NCBI GenBank assembly: GCA_013298125.1
Contig: JAAFJP010000043.1
Coordinates: 1 to 43,172 of the forward strand
DNA from: Cytophagales bacterium
GTDB taxonomy: Bacteria; Bacteroidota; Bacteroidia; Cytophagales; Spirosomataceae
DNA length: 43,172 nt
Direction of reading: 5' to 3'
The notes under the pieces are model-generated. The model saw nothing but the letters and a program-made list of their open reading frames with translations, did not search any database and was not told the origin of the DNA. The position numbers and the translations under genes are program-made. Of the stretch, positions 1-6,684 are shown piece after piece (the first letter of the stretch is position 1; each line of letters starts with the position of its first letter).

Positions 1-74
1 TTTGAATTTGTCTTTGAGGTATTCTCCAAAAGACTTACGTCCTCTGGACTTAATTGTATAAATCTGTATCCCAT
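1..74 (-). CDS. Possible 5' end of a gene cut by the window edge
   Basis: On the minus strand an ATG at 74 opens a frame without stop to the window edge (24 codons, beginning MGYRFIQLSPEDV). It lies four bases downstream of a TAnnTTTG box (79-86) whose surroundings match the promoter of the neighbouring TetR gene. I recognise no family from so short a stretch. A second stop-free frame covers the same bases but has no ATG. The promoter is better supported than the reading frame. If real, the gene would be the downstream partner, and probable target, of the TetR regulator. Confidence 0.25.
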   Translation of the reverse strand, partial: MGYRFIQLSPEDVSLLENTSKTNS

Positions 75-78
75 AACA

Positions 79-101
79 CAAAAGTAACCAAAATAAAACG
101 T
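79..101 (-). promoter_or_regulatory. Promoter and putative TetR operator, copy 1
   Basis: On the minus strand ACGTTTTA (94-101) is followed by TTTGG and then the -7 box TACTTTTG (79-86). The same arrangement, with few differences, precedes the TetR gene at 800-821, which suggests both are bound by that regulator. An 11-base near-palindrome centred on a single T (AAACG-T-CGTTT, about 96-106) overlaps its upstream end. The box ends only four bases before the ATG at 74. I see no clear -33 TTG. Confidence 0.5.
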
Positions 102-146
102 CGTTTATTTATTAGCGACTACTTAGGTCATTTTTATCAAAAAAAA

Positions 147-770
147 TTATTTATTCACTATACCAAATTCTAAAACCTTCAAATAGGTATTCAAAATACT
201 TTCTTCCGAAATATCCATGTGTTCTTTGATAGATTCTCCTCTAACTTTGGCAAGTTGTAGCACCCCAACGGTCATTCCGTAGAGACACCAAGTGAAACTA
301 TCAGGGTCAAGATTTGGATTGATAAATCCTTCTTTTTGTGCTTTTTCAGTAATTCCTATGACAACTTTGGCGATGTCTTCGCTGGCTTTATATAATTCCT
401 CTGTTTCAACGAATCTATTGTTAGCTTCATAAAACGAAAATAAATCGTAAGAAAGAGGATGTTTTTTGAAAAATAGATAATTAGCTTTTACGATTGATTT
501 TACTTTTTCGAGACCGTTTTCATCATTCTGTTCAATAGTTCTAAATTCTTTTAAAAGTAATAGGCGGGCTTTGAGGGTTAATTGTGCCATAATCTCCTCC
601 TTACTCTTGAAATACAAATAAATTGTTCCTTTTGCCAACTGAGTTTCATTAGCAATCAAATCAATGCTGAGTCCGTGTATGCCATGCGTGGACATGACAG
701 TTTCTGCCGCCGATAAAATACTTTCTCTTCGGTTCTCTTTTTCTAACAGTTTTCTATCTTTTGTACTCAT
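147..770 (-). CDS. TetR/AcrR family transcriptional regulator
   Basis: A 207-residue one-component repressor-type regulator. The N-terminal TetR helix-turn-helix is clear at about residues 10-55, with the typical recognition stretch LAKGTIYLYFKSKEEI. The helical C-terminal part (about 60-205) is the variable ligand-binding and dimerisation domain, so the ligand cannot be told. The length is normal for the family. I chose the ATG at 770 rather than an in-frame TTG at 779, because TTG starts are rare in this phylum and the ATG opens the usual N-terminus. A promoter box lies at 800-807. The operator-like sequence there is repeated before the next gene downstream (79-101), so autoregulation and control of that truncated neighbour are likely. 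This is inferred from the shared site. Confidence 0.93.
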   Translation of the reverse strand: MSTKDRKLLEKENRRESILSAAETVMSTHGIHGLSIDLIANETQLAKGTIYLYFKSKEEIMAQLTLKARLLLLKEFRTIEQNDENGLEKVKSIVKANYLFFKKHPLSYDLFSFYEANNRFVETEELYKASEDIAKVVIGITEKAQKEGFINPNLDPDSFTWCLYGMTVGVLQLAKVRGESIKEHMDISEESILNTYLKVLEFGIVNK

Positions 771-799
771 GTTATCCAATAGTTAAATAAAAAATAAAT

Positions 800-821
800 C
801 AAAGTTACGAAAGTAAAACGT
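800..821 (-). promoter_or_regulatory. Promoter and putative TetR operator, copy 2
   Basis: On the minus strand ACGTTTTA (814-821) is followed by CTTTCG and the -7 box TAACTTTG (800-807), 29 bases upstream of the TetR start codon. Alignment with 79-101 gives the shared pattern ACGTTTTAYTTTSG followed by a TA..CTTT box. Conservation extends beyond the -7 element itself, as expected for an operator overlapping two co-regulated promoters. Confidence 0.5.
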
Positions 822-855
822 AATCAGATATCTATACTTGATTTTGGAAATAAAT

Positions 856-1281
856 TTATGAAATCAAAAACCTTTCCCGCAACTCAGGCGTAGGAATTCT
901 ACAAGAATCCGCTTTTCCAAAAATTCGATAACGGTTTTTGGCAATAATGTCATAGAAAAAATTGAGAAAAAACGCAGGAAGAATTTTAAATATAGTGAGG
1001 TATTTCCACGCCCCCGAAAGATGTTTGACGATTTCCAAGGCTGCTTCTGCCTTTTGATATAACTGATTGTCTTTCAGCAAAATAACTGAATCAAAATCCT
1101 CGGTGTTTTTATTAAATTTACGTAAAATGTCTTGTCCAATCTCTGATTGAAGAGGGGCAAATTTGAAGTGTTTTTCGGGGTCGTGGTCAATCACAAAATT
1201 GATGGATGCATTGCAAAAATTACAGACTCCGTCGAAGAGGATCAATTCGTAATGAGTATTTTTATCTTTCATTTGTTCCAT
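856..1281 (-). CDS. DCC-family thiol-disulfide oxidoreductase-like protein (DUF393)
   Basis: A protein of about 141 residues. It has the family signature near the N-terminus: a beta strand ending in FDGVCNFC, that is, DGxCxxC with both cysteines, followed by the helix NASINFVIDHD and the segment FKFAPLQSEIG. Members are thioredoxin-like and are predicted, rarely shown, to act in disulfide chemistry. The open frame extends upstream to 1413, but those 44 residues are unlike the family. I therefore start at the ATG at 1281; the ATG at 1272 is equally possible. The gene is divergent from the response regulator that starts at 1456. I found no good promoter box. Confidence 0.85.
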   Translation of the reverse strand: MEQMKDKNTHYELILFDGVCNFCNASINFVIDHDPEKHFKFAPLQSEIGQDILRKFNKNTEDFDSVILLKDNQLYQKAEAALEIVKHLSGAWKYLTIFKILPAFFLNFFYDIIAKNRYRIFGKADSCRIPTPELRERFLIS

Positions 1282-1455
1282 GATGAAGGTTTTATATGAA
1301 AAATAACACACTTTATCGAAACAAAGTGCTTTATGGACGAGTAAAGTATTGAAAAAAGAAGGAATGAGAGTTTTAAATAAAGTTTTTCTATAAAAAATAC
1401 CGTACTTTGTCATATCAATCCATCTCCATAAAATACCACAACGAAATTATAGAAA

Positions 1456-2097
1456 GTGAATCCTACCACAATCATTATTGCTAAACAAGAAAAAATCATG
1501 GTCGATGCTATTAAAACAGCATTGATTCAAAATGGTTTTGACGTAAAGGCAACCTCCCCTTCATTTGCTGAAACGCTCGAATTACTCAAAAAACACAGTC
1601 CAGATATTTTAATTTTGGGGAGTGAATTGTCAGGTATGAGCAATCTTAAAGCCTTGGAAAATCTATCGGTCAATCCTTCAACGAAAGTAATTCTTTATAC
1701 TCGTAACACTGATTTAGAAGAAACCCTGACCGCTATCAAAAAGGGTGTAATGGGGTATTTGAATACAGAAACGGATTTGGACGAGTTGTTAACTTGTGTA
1801 AAAGCAGTTATTAATGGTTCTAAATTTTTGTGTCATATCACTCGAAATGCTTTATTTCTAATGGAAAATCAACAACCCGTAAAACCCATTAAAAATAGCA
1901 AATTATCAGACCAAGAAAACCGAGTGATGAGTCTGTTGGCAGAAGGAAAAACCAATGATGAAATTGCCGATATTCTGAATATTGCTTCAAATACGGTTAA
2001 TAATCACCGAGCAAATATTAGAAAAAAATTGGACTTGAAAGGCGGTAAGAGCATTTTGTTACAATATGCCATTTCTCAGAAGAATTATTATGGATAG
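1456..2097 (+). CDS. NarL/FixJ-type response regulator with degenerate receiver
   Basis: A 213-residue protein: receiver-like domain (about 4-120) and LuxR-type helix-turn-helix (about 148-205, with TNDEIADILNIASNTVNNHR). The receiver keeps the fold pattern but lacks its chemistry. The usual acidic pair after beta-1 reads KQ (residues 10-11), the phospho-acceptor Asp in PDILILG is Gly55, and the conserved Lys in the GYLxK position is Thr104. The Thr/Ser switch position is kept (YT, 81-82). It is therefore probably not controlled by Asp phosphorylation. The start is GTG: the next ATG (codon 15) would remove beta-1. No histidine kinase lies nearby. A hairpin terminator follows at 2148-2181. Confidence 0.88.
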   Translation: MNPTTIIIAKQEKIMVDAIKTALIQNGFDVKATSPSFAETLELLKKHSPDILILGSELSGMSNLKALENLSVNPSTKVILYTRNTDLEETLTAIKKGVMGYLNTETDLDELLTCVKAVINGSKFLCHITRNALFLMENQQPVKPIKNSKLSDQENRVMSLLAEGKTNDEIADILNIASNTVNNHRANIRKKLDLKGGKSILLQYAISQKNYYG

Positions 2098-2256
2098 GTT
2101 TTTAGAGAATAGATTTTAGATTGGTAGAGTATAGAAAGAATTATAAAGTAGGCAAACTCAAACGAGTATGCCTATTTTTTTTATGTAAATATGAGATTTC
2201 TTGTTTCATAAAATCTAACCTCTATACCCAATTCTCTAACCTCTAAAATATAAATC
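2098..2256. repeat. Loose fold-back repeat around a terminator
   Basis: The stretch 2098-2132 (GAGAATAGATTTTAGATTGG and following) is roughly complementary to 2206-2256 (AATCTAACCTCTATACCCAA and following). It resembles the intergenic inverted repeats elsewhere in the window, but the match is imperfect. A regular terminator hairpin lies between the arms. Confidence 0.35.
2148..2181 (+). terminator. Rho-independent terminator after the response regulator
   Basis: The arms TAGGCAAACTC and GAGTATGCCTA can form a stem with one mismatch around an AAAC loop, followed by eight T residues. It lies about 50 bases after the stop codon of the response regulator. Confidence 0.8.
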
Positions 2257-2327
2257 TACTATATAAAAACCCTCAAATTAGTAGAAAATCGACTATATCA
2301 TATTGAAAAATGATAGAAAAACGACTA

Positions 2328-2358
2328 TTGACAAACCTGATTTTATGACGTTGCTTTG
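2328..2358 (+). promoter_or_regulatory. Promoter of the candidate small RNA
   Basis: A TTG (-33, 2328-2330) and TTGCTTTG (2351-2358, one mismatch to TAnnTTTG) are separated by exactly 20 bases. This is the spacing of Bacteroidota housekeeping promoters. Just upstream the motif AGAAAAnCGACTAT occurs twice, at about 2283-2296 and 2315-2328. No reading frame follows. The next signal is a terminator about 100 bases on. Confidence 0.5.
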
Positions 2359-2362
2359 TACT

Positions 2363-2468
2363 ATATTTCGAAAGTGGTATTTCAGAAATTAGTGATAGCC
2401 TACACCTACAAGCATTTTTTACCTCCAAAGATTGGCTATGAACCTGACCCGCACAGTCAGGTTTTTTT
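2363..2468 (+). ncRNA. Candidate small non-coding RNA of about 105 nt
   Basis: The 432-base gap between the response regulator and gmhA holds a well-spaced promoter (2328-2358) and a strong terminator (2441-2468), with no credible reading frame between them. Inside, ATAGCC (2395-2400) can pair with GGCTAT (2434-2439) around a 33-base loop containing ACACCTACAAGC and a T run. Size, promoter and terminator would suit a stand-alone RNA such as the 6S-type RNAs of Bacteroidota. That assignment is a guess which I cannot confirm from sequence alone. Confidence 0.45.
2441..2468 (+). terminator. Strong rho-independent terminator
   Basis: A perfect 8-bp stem, AACCTGAC / GTCAGGTT, with the loop CCGCACA runs into seven T residues. 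No protein gene ends nearby on this strand; the response regulator already has its own terminator at 2148-2181. This one must therefore end another transcript, presumably the candidate small RNA. Confidence 0.85.
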
Positions 2469-2500
2469 GCGTCTAATGAATATTCCTACATGGTATTTCG

Positions 2501-2508
2501 TAATTTTG
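2501..2508 (+). promoter_or_regulatory. -7 promoter box of gmhA
   Basis: TAATTTTG matches TAnnTTTG exactly and lies 21 bases before the gmhA start codon, directly after the terminator at 2441-2468. No clear TTG is present at the -33 position. Confidence 0.55.
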
Positions 2509-2529
2509 GATAAATAAAAGAAATACAAA

Positions 2530-3105
2530 ATGCTCGAAATCATTTCCCAAGAGTTAAACGAGGCTCAAATAGTCCTTCAAAATTTCCTTTCTGACGAAAA
2601 AAACATAACTGACATTGAATCGGCGGCTCGCTTGATGGCTTCGGCTATTCAGTCTGGCAATAAAATTATTTCTTGTGGCAATGGTGGTTCGCATTGCGAT
2701 GCCATGCACTTTGCCGAAGAACTCTCAGGTCGTTATCGTGATAATCGTAGGGCTTTACCCGCCATTGCTATTTCAGACGTTTCACATTTATCATGTGTGA
2801 GTAATGACTATGGCTATGAGTTTGTCTTCTCACGATTTATCGAAGGGCTTGGCAATCAAGGAGATGTGTTGTTGGGAATCTCAACCAGTGGTAATTCGGG
2901 TAATATCATCAAAGCCGTTGAGGCAGCCCATGCAAAAGGAATGAAGGTAATTATTCTTTCAGGAAAAGATGGTGGAAAATTAGCTGGCAAGGCAGACGTA
3001 GAAATCAGAGTGCCTCATTTTGGCTACGCAGACCGCATTCAAGAAATTCATATTAAGGTCATTCATATTTTTATTTTGTTGATTGAAAAGATGGTGATTG
3101 GTTGA
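2530..3105 (+). CDS. gmhA: Phosphoheptose isomerase (sedoheptulose 7-phosphate isomerase)
   Basis: A 191-residue SIS-domain protein, the same length as Escherichia coli GmhA and strongly similar from memory. It converts sedoheptulose 7-phosphate to D-glycero-D-manno-heptose 7-phosphate, the first step towards ADP-heptose or GDP-heptose for lipopolysaccharide or glycoprotein. Diagnostic stretches are [20 protein letters not shown] (about 48-67), [32 protein letters not shown] (phosphate-binding loop) and [19 protein letters not shown] near the C-terminus with metal-binding Gln/His. It is cytoplasmic and acts as a tetramer in characterised members. The other heptose genes are not in the window. 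The start has a promoter box 21 bases upstream. Confidence 0.97.
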   Translation: MLEIISQELNEAQIVLQNFLSDEKNITDIESAARLMASAIQSGNKIISCGNGGSHCDAMHFAEELSGRYRDNRRALPAIAISDVSHLSCVSNDYGYEFVFSRFIEGLGNQGDVLLGISTSGNSGNIIKAVEAAHAKGMKVIILSGKDGGKLAGKADVEIRVPHFGYADRIQEIHIKVIHIFILLIEKMVIG

Positions 3106-3145
3106 TTGCTACTACAATGAATAAACCCTTCAAACACATTTTAAA

Positions 3146-4654
3146 ATGAAAAAAAGAAATCTAATTTTAGGCTTTTTGTTATTCTCTCAGATTAGTATTA
3201 TTGCCCAAAATATTACCAATCAGGCGGAATTAATAAAACCTTATTTATCTACCATAGATCAAATTTGTAAAGGATTTGCCGAAAAACAGCATTTGCCAAG
3301 TTTGGTTTATGGTTTGGTGGTGGATGGGCAATTGGTGCATTCGGGCAATATTGGGATTATCAATACGAATACAAAAACCATTGCCAATAATACATCTGTT
3401 TATCGCATTGCGTCTATGTCGAAAAGTTTTGCGGCAATGGCGATTTTGCAATTACGAGATGCAGGGAAATTACGTTTAGACGACCCTGCCTATCTTTATA
3501 TTCCAGAATTAAAAGGGCAAAAATTCTCAACCGATTCGCCCGAAATCACCATCCGACATTTATTGACTCATGCCGCTGGTTTTCCAGAAGATAATCCTTG
3601 GGGAGACCGTCAATTGGCAATTTCTGATGAAACGATGCTCAAAATGTTCAAAAAGGGCATTTCGTTTTCAAACACCCCAGGCAGGGCTTATGAGTACAGT
3701 AATATGGGTTTTGCAATGTTAGGATATATCATCAAAAAAGTGAGTGGACAGCCTTATCAAACTTATATCAACCAAAATATTCTGAATCCCTTGGGAATGA
3801 TAAATACCTATTGGGACTATACCAAAGTCCCTCAAAATCAATTGGTTAAGGGGTATAGATACTTGGATGAAAATTGGGTAGAACAACCCATGTTGGGCGA
3901 TGGTGCGTATGGAGCAATGGGCGGAATGCTGACAACAATGGATGATTTTGCAAAATATACCGCCTTTCATCTCTCAGCGGGAGTTTCGGATGTAAAGGAG
4001 TCGCCTGTTTTGAAGCGGAGTTCCTTGCGAGAAATGCACCACCCGTGGAATATTAGTGCGTTTAATACAGAAAATAAAAATGCAAATGGCAAACTTATGC
4101 CCTTTGTATCAGCCTACGGATATGGTTTGCGTTGGGTAGAAGATGCCGACCACAAAATTGGTATTGGGCATTCGGGAGGCTTGCCAGGCTTTGGAAGTAA
4201 CTGGAAAATTCTACCAAAATATGGTATTGGAATTATTGCTTTTGCCAATCGCACTTATGCCCCTGTGAGCGGATTGAACGTACAAATTTTGGATACTTTG
4301 GTGGCTTTGGCACATCTTAAACCAAAGCCCGTCGCCGTTTCTCCAATCTTAAAACAACGTCAGAAGGAATTGGTAAGCCTCCTGCCCGAATGGAAAAATG
4401 CCGAAGCAACTGACATTTTTGCAGAGAATTTTTTCTTAGATTATTTCCCAAATAGTTTAAGAAAAGAGGCAGAAGGCATTTTTAATAAAGTAGGTAAAAT
4501 CTTGAAAATCAATGAGATAATTCCAGAAAATAATCTTCGTGGAGCGTTTGTAATGGAAGGAGAGAAAGGAAATTTTGAAGTAAGTTTTACACTTTCTCCC
4601 GAAAACCCTGCCTTGATTCAGGAGTATAATATTCGGGAGATTTTGAGAAAATGA
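3146..4654 (+). CDS. Secreted serine hydrolase, class C beta-lactamase/PBP fold
   Basis: A 502-residue protein with an N-terminal signal peptide (MKKRNLILGFLLFSQISIIA) and a beta-lactamase-related catalytic domain (about 35-380). All three active-site motifs are present: S90-M-S-K93 (SxxK), Y184-S-N186 (YxN) and H342-S-G344 (replacing KTG). The family includes esterases, D-aminopeptidases and peptidases as well as true AmpC enzymes, so the substrate is unknown. A C-terminal extra domain of about 120 residues follows, as in many Bacteroidota members. It is likely periplasmic. The gene lies 40 bases after gmhA and may be co-transcribed, though the functions are not obviously linked. A fold-back repeat follows the stop. 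Confidence 0.92.
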   Translation: MKKRNLILGFLLFSQISIIAQNITNQAELIKPYLSTIDQICKGFAEKQHLPSLVYGLVVDGQLVHSGNIGIINTNTKTIANNTSVYRIASMSKSFAAMAILQLRDAGKLRLDDPAYLYIPELKGQKFSTDSPEITIRHLLTHAAGFPEDNPWGDRQLAISDETMLKMFKKGISFSNTPGRAYEYSNMGFAMLGYIIKKVSGQPYQTYINQNILNPLGMINTYWDYTKVPQNQLVKGYRYLDENWVEQPMLGDGAYGAMGGMLTTMDDFAKYTAFHLSAGVSDVKESPVLKRSSLREMHHPWNISAFNTENKNANGKLMPFVSAYGYGLRWVEDADHKIGIGHSGGLPGFGSNWKILPKYGIGIIAFANRTYAPVSGLNVQILDTLVALAHLKPKPVAVSPILKQRQKELVSLLPEWKNAEATDIFAENFFLDYFPNSLRKEAEGIFNKVGKILKINEIIPENNLRGAFVMEGEKGNFEVSFTLSPENPALIQEYNIREILRK

Positions 4655-4680
4655 ATTCACTTGATTAGAAAATGGATAAC

Positions 4681-4778
4681 TGTCATTGCGAAGTACGAAG
4701 CAATCTGTTGGATTGATGAAAAGAACTTTGAAACCCATTGCATCAATCGAAAAGATTGCTTCGTTCCTCGCAATGACA
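4681..4778. repeat. Fold-back repeat, TGTCATTGCGA family
   Basis: The arms 4681-4706 and 4753-4778 are 26 bases each with two mismatches (outer end TGTCATTGCGA, inner end ACGAAGCAATCT). A second shorter pairing inside, GATTGATG with CATCAATC, makes one long cruciform. Similar TCATTGCGAGGA...AAGCAATC palindromes are widespread as dispersed repeats in many bacteria. It separates two convergent genes and could act as a bidirectional terminator. Confidence 0.85.
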
Positions 4779-4798
4779 GTATCATTACAATGACATTC

Positions 4799-5968
4799 TC
4801 AACAAATCCCCAAAGCCTTACGAATTCGTAAAATCGCAGCCTCAAAAACCAAAACTTCTGAACAAAGTGATGTACGAATATAGCCATCACCAGCCGTTCC
4901 GAAGATACCTCCTGGGGTGATAAAAACGCCTGATTTTTCTAAAATTTCGTCTGATAATTCGTAGCCTGTTGAATATTTTGCAGGAATTTTTGCCCAAACA
5001 AACATTCCCGTTTGATTTACATCATACTGACAATCAAGCAATTCCATCATTTCAAAAACTTTTTGCTGACGTATTTTATAGGTTTTATTCAATTCATCAA
5101 ACCAAGATTTATCATTTTGTAAAGCCTGAACCGCTGCCATCTGCAAAGGCAAAAACATTCCCGAATCCATGTTGGATTTGAACCTTAAAACTGGATTGAT
5201 AAACTCCGCTTTACCTGCCAACATTCCAATCCGCCAACCTGCCATATTGTGAGATTTTGAGAGAGAATTTAACTCCATCGCCACTTCTTTCATTCCCTCT
5301 ACCGAAAAAATACTTTGTGGGTCGTCGTTCAAGATAAAACTGTATGGATTGTCATTGACTATCAGGATGTTATGAGTCGAAGCAAAATCTCTTAATTCCT
5401 CAAAAAAGCCTTTCGTAGCCTTCGCACCCGTAGGCATATGAGGATAATTAACCCACATGAGTTTTACTTTTGATAAATCTTTTTTGGCTAATCCCGCTAA
5501 ATCTGGTAACCAACTGTTAGCTTCTGAGAGGTCGTAGTCCACCACTGTCGCCCCAGTCAAAAGGGATGCCGCACGATAAGTTGGATAGCCAGGATTAGGT
5601 ACTAAAACTTCATCGCCCGCTTCGAGATATGCCATCGAAATATGCATAATTCCCTCCTTAGAGCCAATCAGAGGCAATATTTCATTAACTGGATTCAGTT
5701 CAACTCCGTAGGCATTCTGATAAAAACTTGCCATGCCCTCACGTAGGGCGGGTATGCCTACGTAGCTTTGGTACGCATGATTTTTAGGATTTTGGGCAGC
5801 CGAAGCCAATGTCTCAATCGTGGAGTCGGAAGGTGGAAGGTCGGGGCTACCGATGCCAAGATTCAGGACATCAATGCCCGAAGCACGCATTTCGGCTATT
5901 TGTTTTAGTTTGGTTGAGAAATAATATTCTTGCACCAAATTCATTCGGGAAGCGGGGGAGATGGTCAT
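4799..5968 (-). CDS. PLP-dependent class I/II aminotransferase, probably aromatic amino acid related
   Basis: A 389-residue fold-type I aminotransferase. Visible motifs are LNLGIGSPDLPPS (35-47), the cofactor-binding segment with D206 and Y209 in IVNDNPYS, the Schiff-base lysine K238 in SLSKSHNMAGWRIG, and a C-terminal YIRTSL whose Arg should bind the substrate carboxylate. The usual NPTG loop reads NYPHMPTGA. By family alone it could be an aspartate, alanine, methionine, diaminopimelate or aromatic aminotransferase. The upstream leader peptide with five consecutive Tyr codons and an attenuator (6054-6219) points to tyrosine or phenylalanine synthesis. A similar enzyme commonly sits in the aromatic operon of this phylum. 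Here it stands alone. An inverted repeat begins exactly at the start codon (5968-6042). Confidence 0.92.
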   Translation of the reverse strand: MTISPASRMNLVQEYYFSTKLKQIAEMRASGIDVLNLGIGSPDLPPSDSTIETLASAAQNPKNHAYQSYVGIPALREGMASFYQNAYGVELNPVNEILPLIGSKEGIMHISMAYLEAGDEVLVPNPGYPTYRAASLLTGATVVDYDLSEANSWLPDLAGLAKKDLSKVKLMWVNYPHMPTGAKATKGFFEELRDFASTHNILIVNDNPYSFILNDDPQSIFSVEGMKEVAMELNSLSKSHNMAGWRIGMLAGKAEFINPVLRFKSNMDSGMFLPLQMAAVQALQNDKSWFDELNKTYKIRQQKVFEMMELLDCQYDVNQTGMFVWAKIPAKYSTGYELSDEILEKSGVFITPGGIFGTAGDGYIRTSLCSEVLVFEAAILRIRKALGIC

Positions 5969-6042
5969 TAGTTACTGGTTATTGGTTATTAGGGATTGGA
6001 GAAGCATCAGAATTTTTCTAATAACTAATAACCAGTAACTAA
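5968..6042. repeat. Fold-back repeat, TTAGTTACTGGTTATTGG family
   Basis: The arm 5968-5992 (TTAGTTACTGGTTATT...) is complementary, with minor differences, to 6018-6042. The arms enclose about 25 bases. The element occupies the leader of the aminotransferase mRNA between attenuator and start codon, and its inner arm touches the start codon itself. Related sequence occurs at 38117-38310. Confidence 0.8.
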
Positions 6043-6053
6043 TAACTCAAATA

Positions 6054-6086
6054 AATAAAAAAAGCCAACTCAAATTGAGTCGGCTT
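6054..6086 (-). terminator. Attenuator terminator upstream of the aminotransferase
   Basis: On the minus strand AAGCCGACTC (6077-6086) pairs with GAGTTGGCTT (6062-6071), a 10-bp stem with one G-U pair and a 5-base loop, followed by a T run (6052-6061). It lies between the leader peptide stop (6130) and the gene start (5968). Bases 6070-6077 of the hairpin are also perfectly complementary to 6109-6116, giving an alternative antiterminator pairing. Confidence 0.85.
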
Positions 6087-6129
6087 GTGTATTGTTAGTT
6101 CTTTATTCCAATTTGAACACACCCGACTA

Positions 6130-6183
6130 TCACTGACCGTAGTAGTAATAATAAGTTAGATATGTGTTGTTTGTCAATTTCAT
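6130..6183 (-). CDS. Tyrosine-rich leader peptide (attenuation)
   Basis: A 17-codon frame, MKLTNNTYLTYYYYYGQ followed by TGA. It contains six Tyr, five of them consecutive (codons TAT TAT TAC TAC TAC). Its ATG lies four bases downstream of the -7 box (6188-6195) of a promoter with ideal spacing, so the message is leaderless or nearly so. A terminator (6054-6086) and a competing 8-bp pairing follow before the aminotransferase. Ribosome stalling at the Tyr run when charged tRNA-Tyr is scarce would favour the antiterminator. The architecture is seen directly; the regulation is inferred by analogy with known leader-peptide attenuators. Confidence 0.82.
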   Translation of the reverse strand: MKLTNNTYLTYYYYYGQ

Positions 6184-6187
6184 TCCT

Positions 6188-6219
6188 CAAAGGTAGGGCG
6201 AAAAATTTATTTTGGCAAA
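6188..6219 (-). promoter_or_regulatory. Promoter of the Tyr leader and aminotransferase
   Basis: On the minus strand TTTG (6216-6219) lies exactly 20 bases before TACCTTTG (6188-6195), a full match to the Bacteroidota -33/-7 arrangement. It begins two bases downstream of the recX stop. Transcription should start within a few bases of the leader peptide ATG at 6183. Confidence 0.75.
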
Positions 6220-6220
6220 T

Positions 6221-6673
6221 CTATTTCAAAAACCTCCCCACCACATCATACACCAAATCTTGCTCAAAACCACGACTGAGGGCGAATCTGACTAATTTTT
6301 GTTTTTTGATTAATTTATCGGAATCTTTAATATCTCTTGATTTTTTTTCGATGATTTCTTCCAATGTAATCATATAATCGTCTCCATCAATCTCACTCAT
6401 ACCCGCCCGAAGGCAATAGTCTGACACGCCCCGCATTTTGAGTTCTTGTCGGATTTTGATTCTGCCCCATTTTTTTTGTCGGAATTTACTGCCCGCAAAT
6501 ATTCTGGCAAAACGCTCTTCGTTGAGATAATTATTTTCGATTAACCACGAGATAATTTCCTCTGATTCATCGCCCAGAACGTCTAATTCAGCTAATCTGT
6601 TACGCACTTCTTTGTGGGTGCGTTCTTGGTAGGCACAAAAATTGGCAGCTTTTATGAGGGCTTCTTTGTTCAA
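6221..6673 (-). CDS. recX: Regulatory protein RecX
   Basis: A 150-residue all-helical protein made of three-helix repeats, typical of RecX (usual length about 150-160). Recognisable stretches are CAYQERTHKEVRNRLAEL (about 13-30), WLIENNYLNEERFARIF, and the lysine/arginine-rich SKFRQKKWGRIKIRQEL (about 62-78). RecX binds RecA and modulates or caps RecA filaments during recombination and the SOS response. It acts in the cytoplasm. It follows a small membrane-protein gene by 11 bases, so the two are probably co-transcribed. recA is not in the window. The end of the gene abuts the promoter of the tyrosine leader. Confidence 0.95.
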   Translation of the reverse strand: MNKEALIKAANFCAYQERTHKEVRNRLAELDVLGDESEEIISWLIENNYLNEERFARIFAGSKFRQKKWGRIKIRQELKMRGVSDYCLRAGMSEIDGDDYMITLEEIIEKKSRDIKDSDKLIKKQKLVRFALSRGFEQDLVYDVVGRFLK

Positions 6674-6684
6674 TGGATTAGGGT

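Noticed and set aside
1282-1413. N-terminal extension of the DCC-family protein
   Set aside because: The 44 extra residues do not fit the family and the domain begins right after the ATG at 1281.
3719-3970. Antisense and overlapping frames inside the serine hydrolase gene
   Set aside because: They are short shadows of a complete gene with all catalytic motifs.
4681-4778. CRISPR array or transposon ends suggested by the repeated hairpins
   Set aside because: The repeats are inverted pairs at single sites without regular spacers, transposase genes or target duplications.
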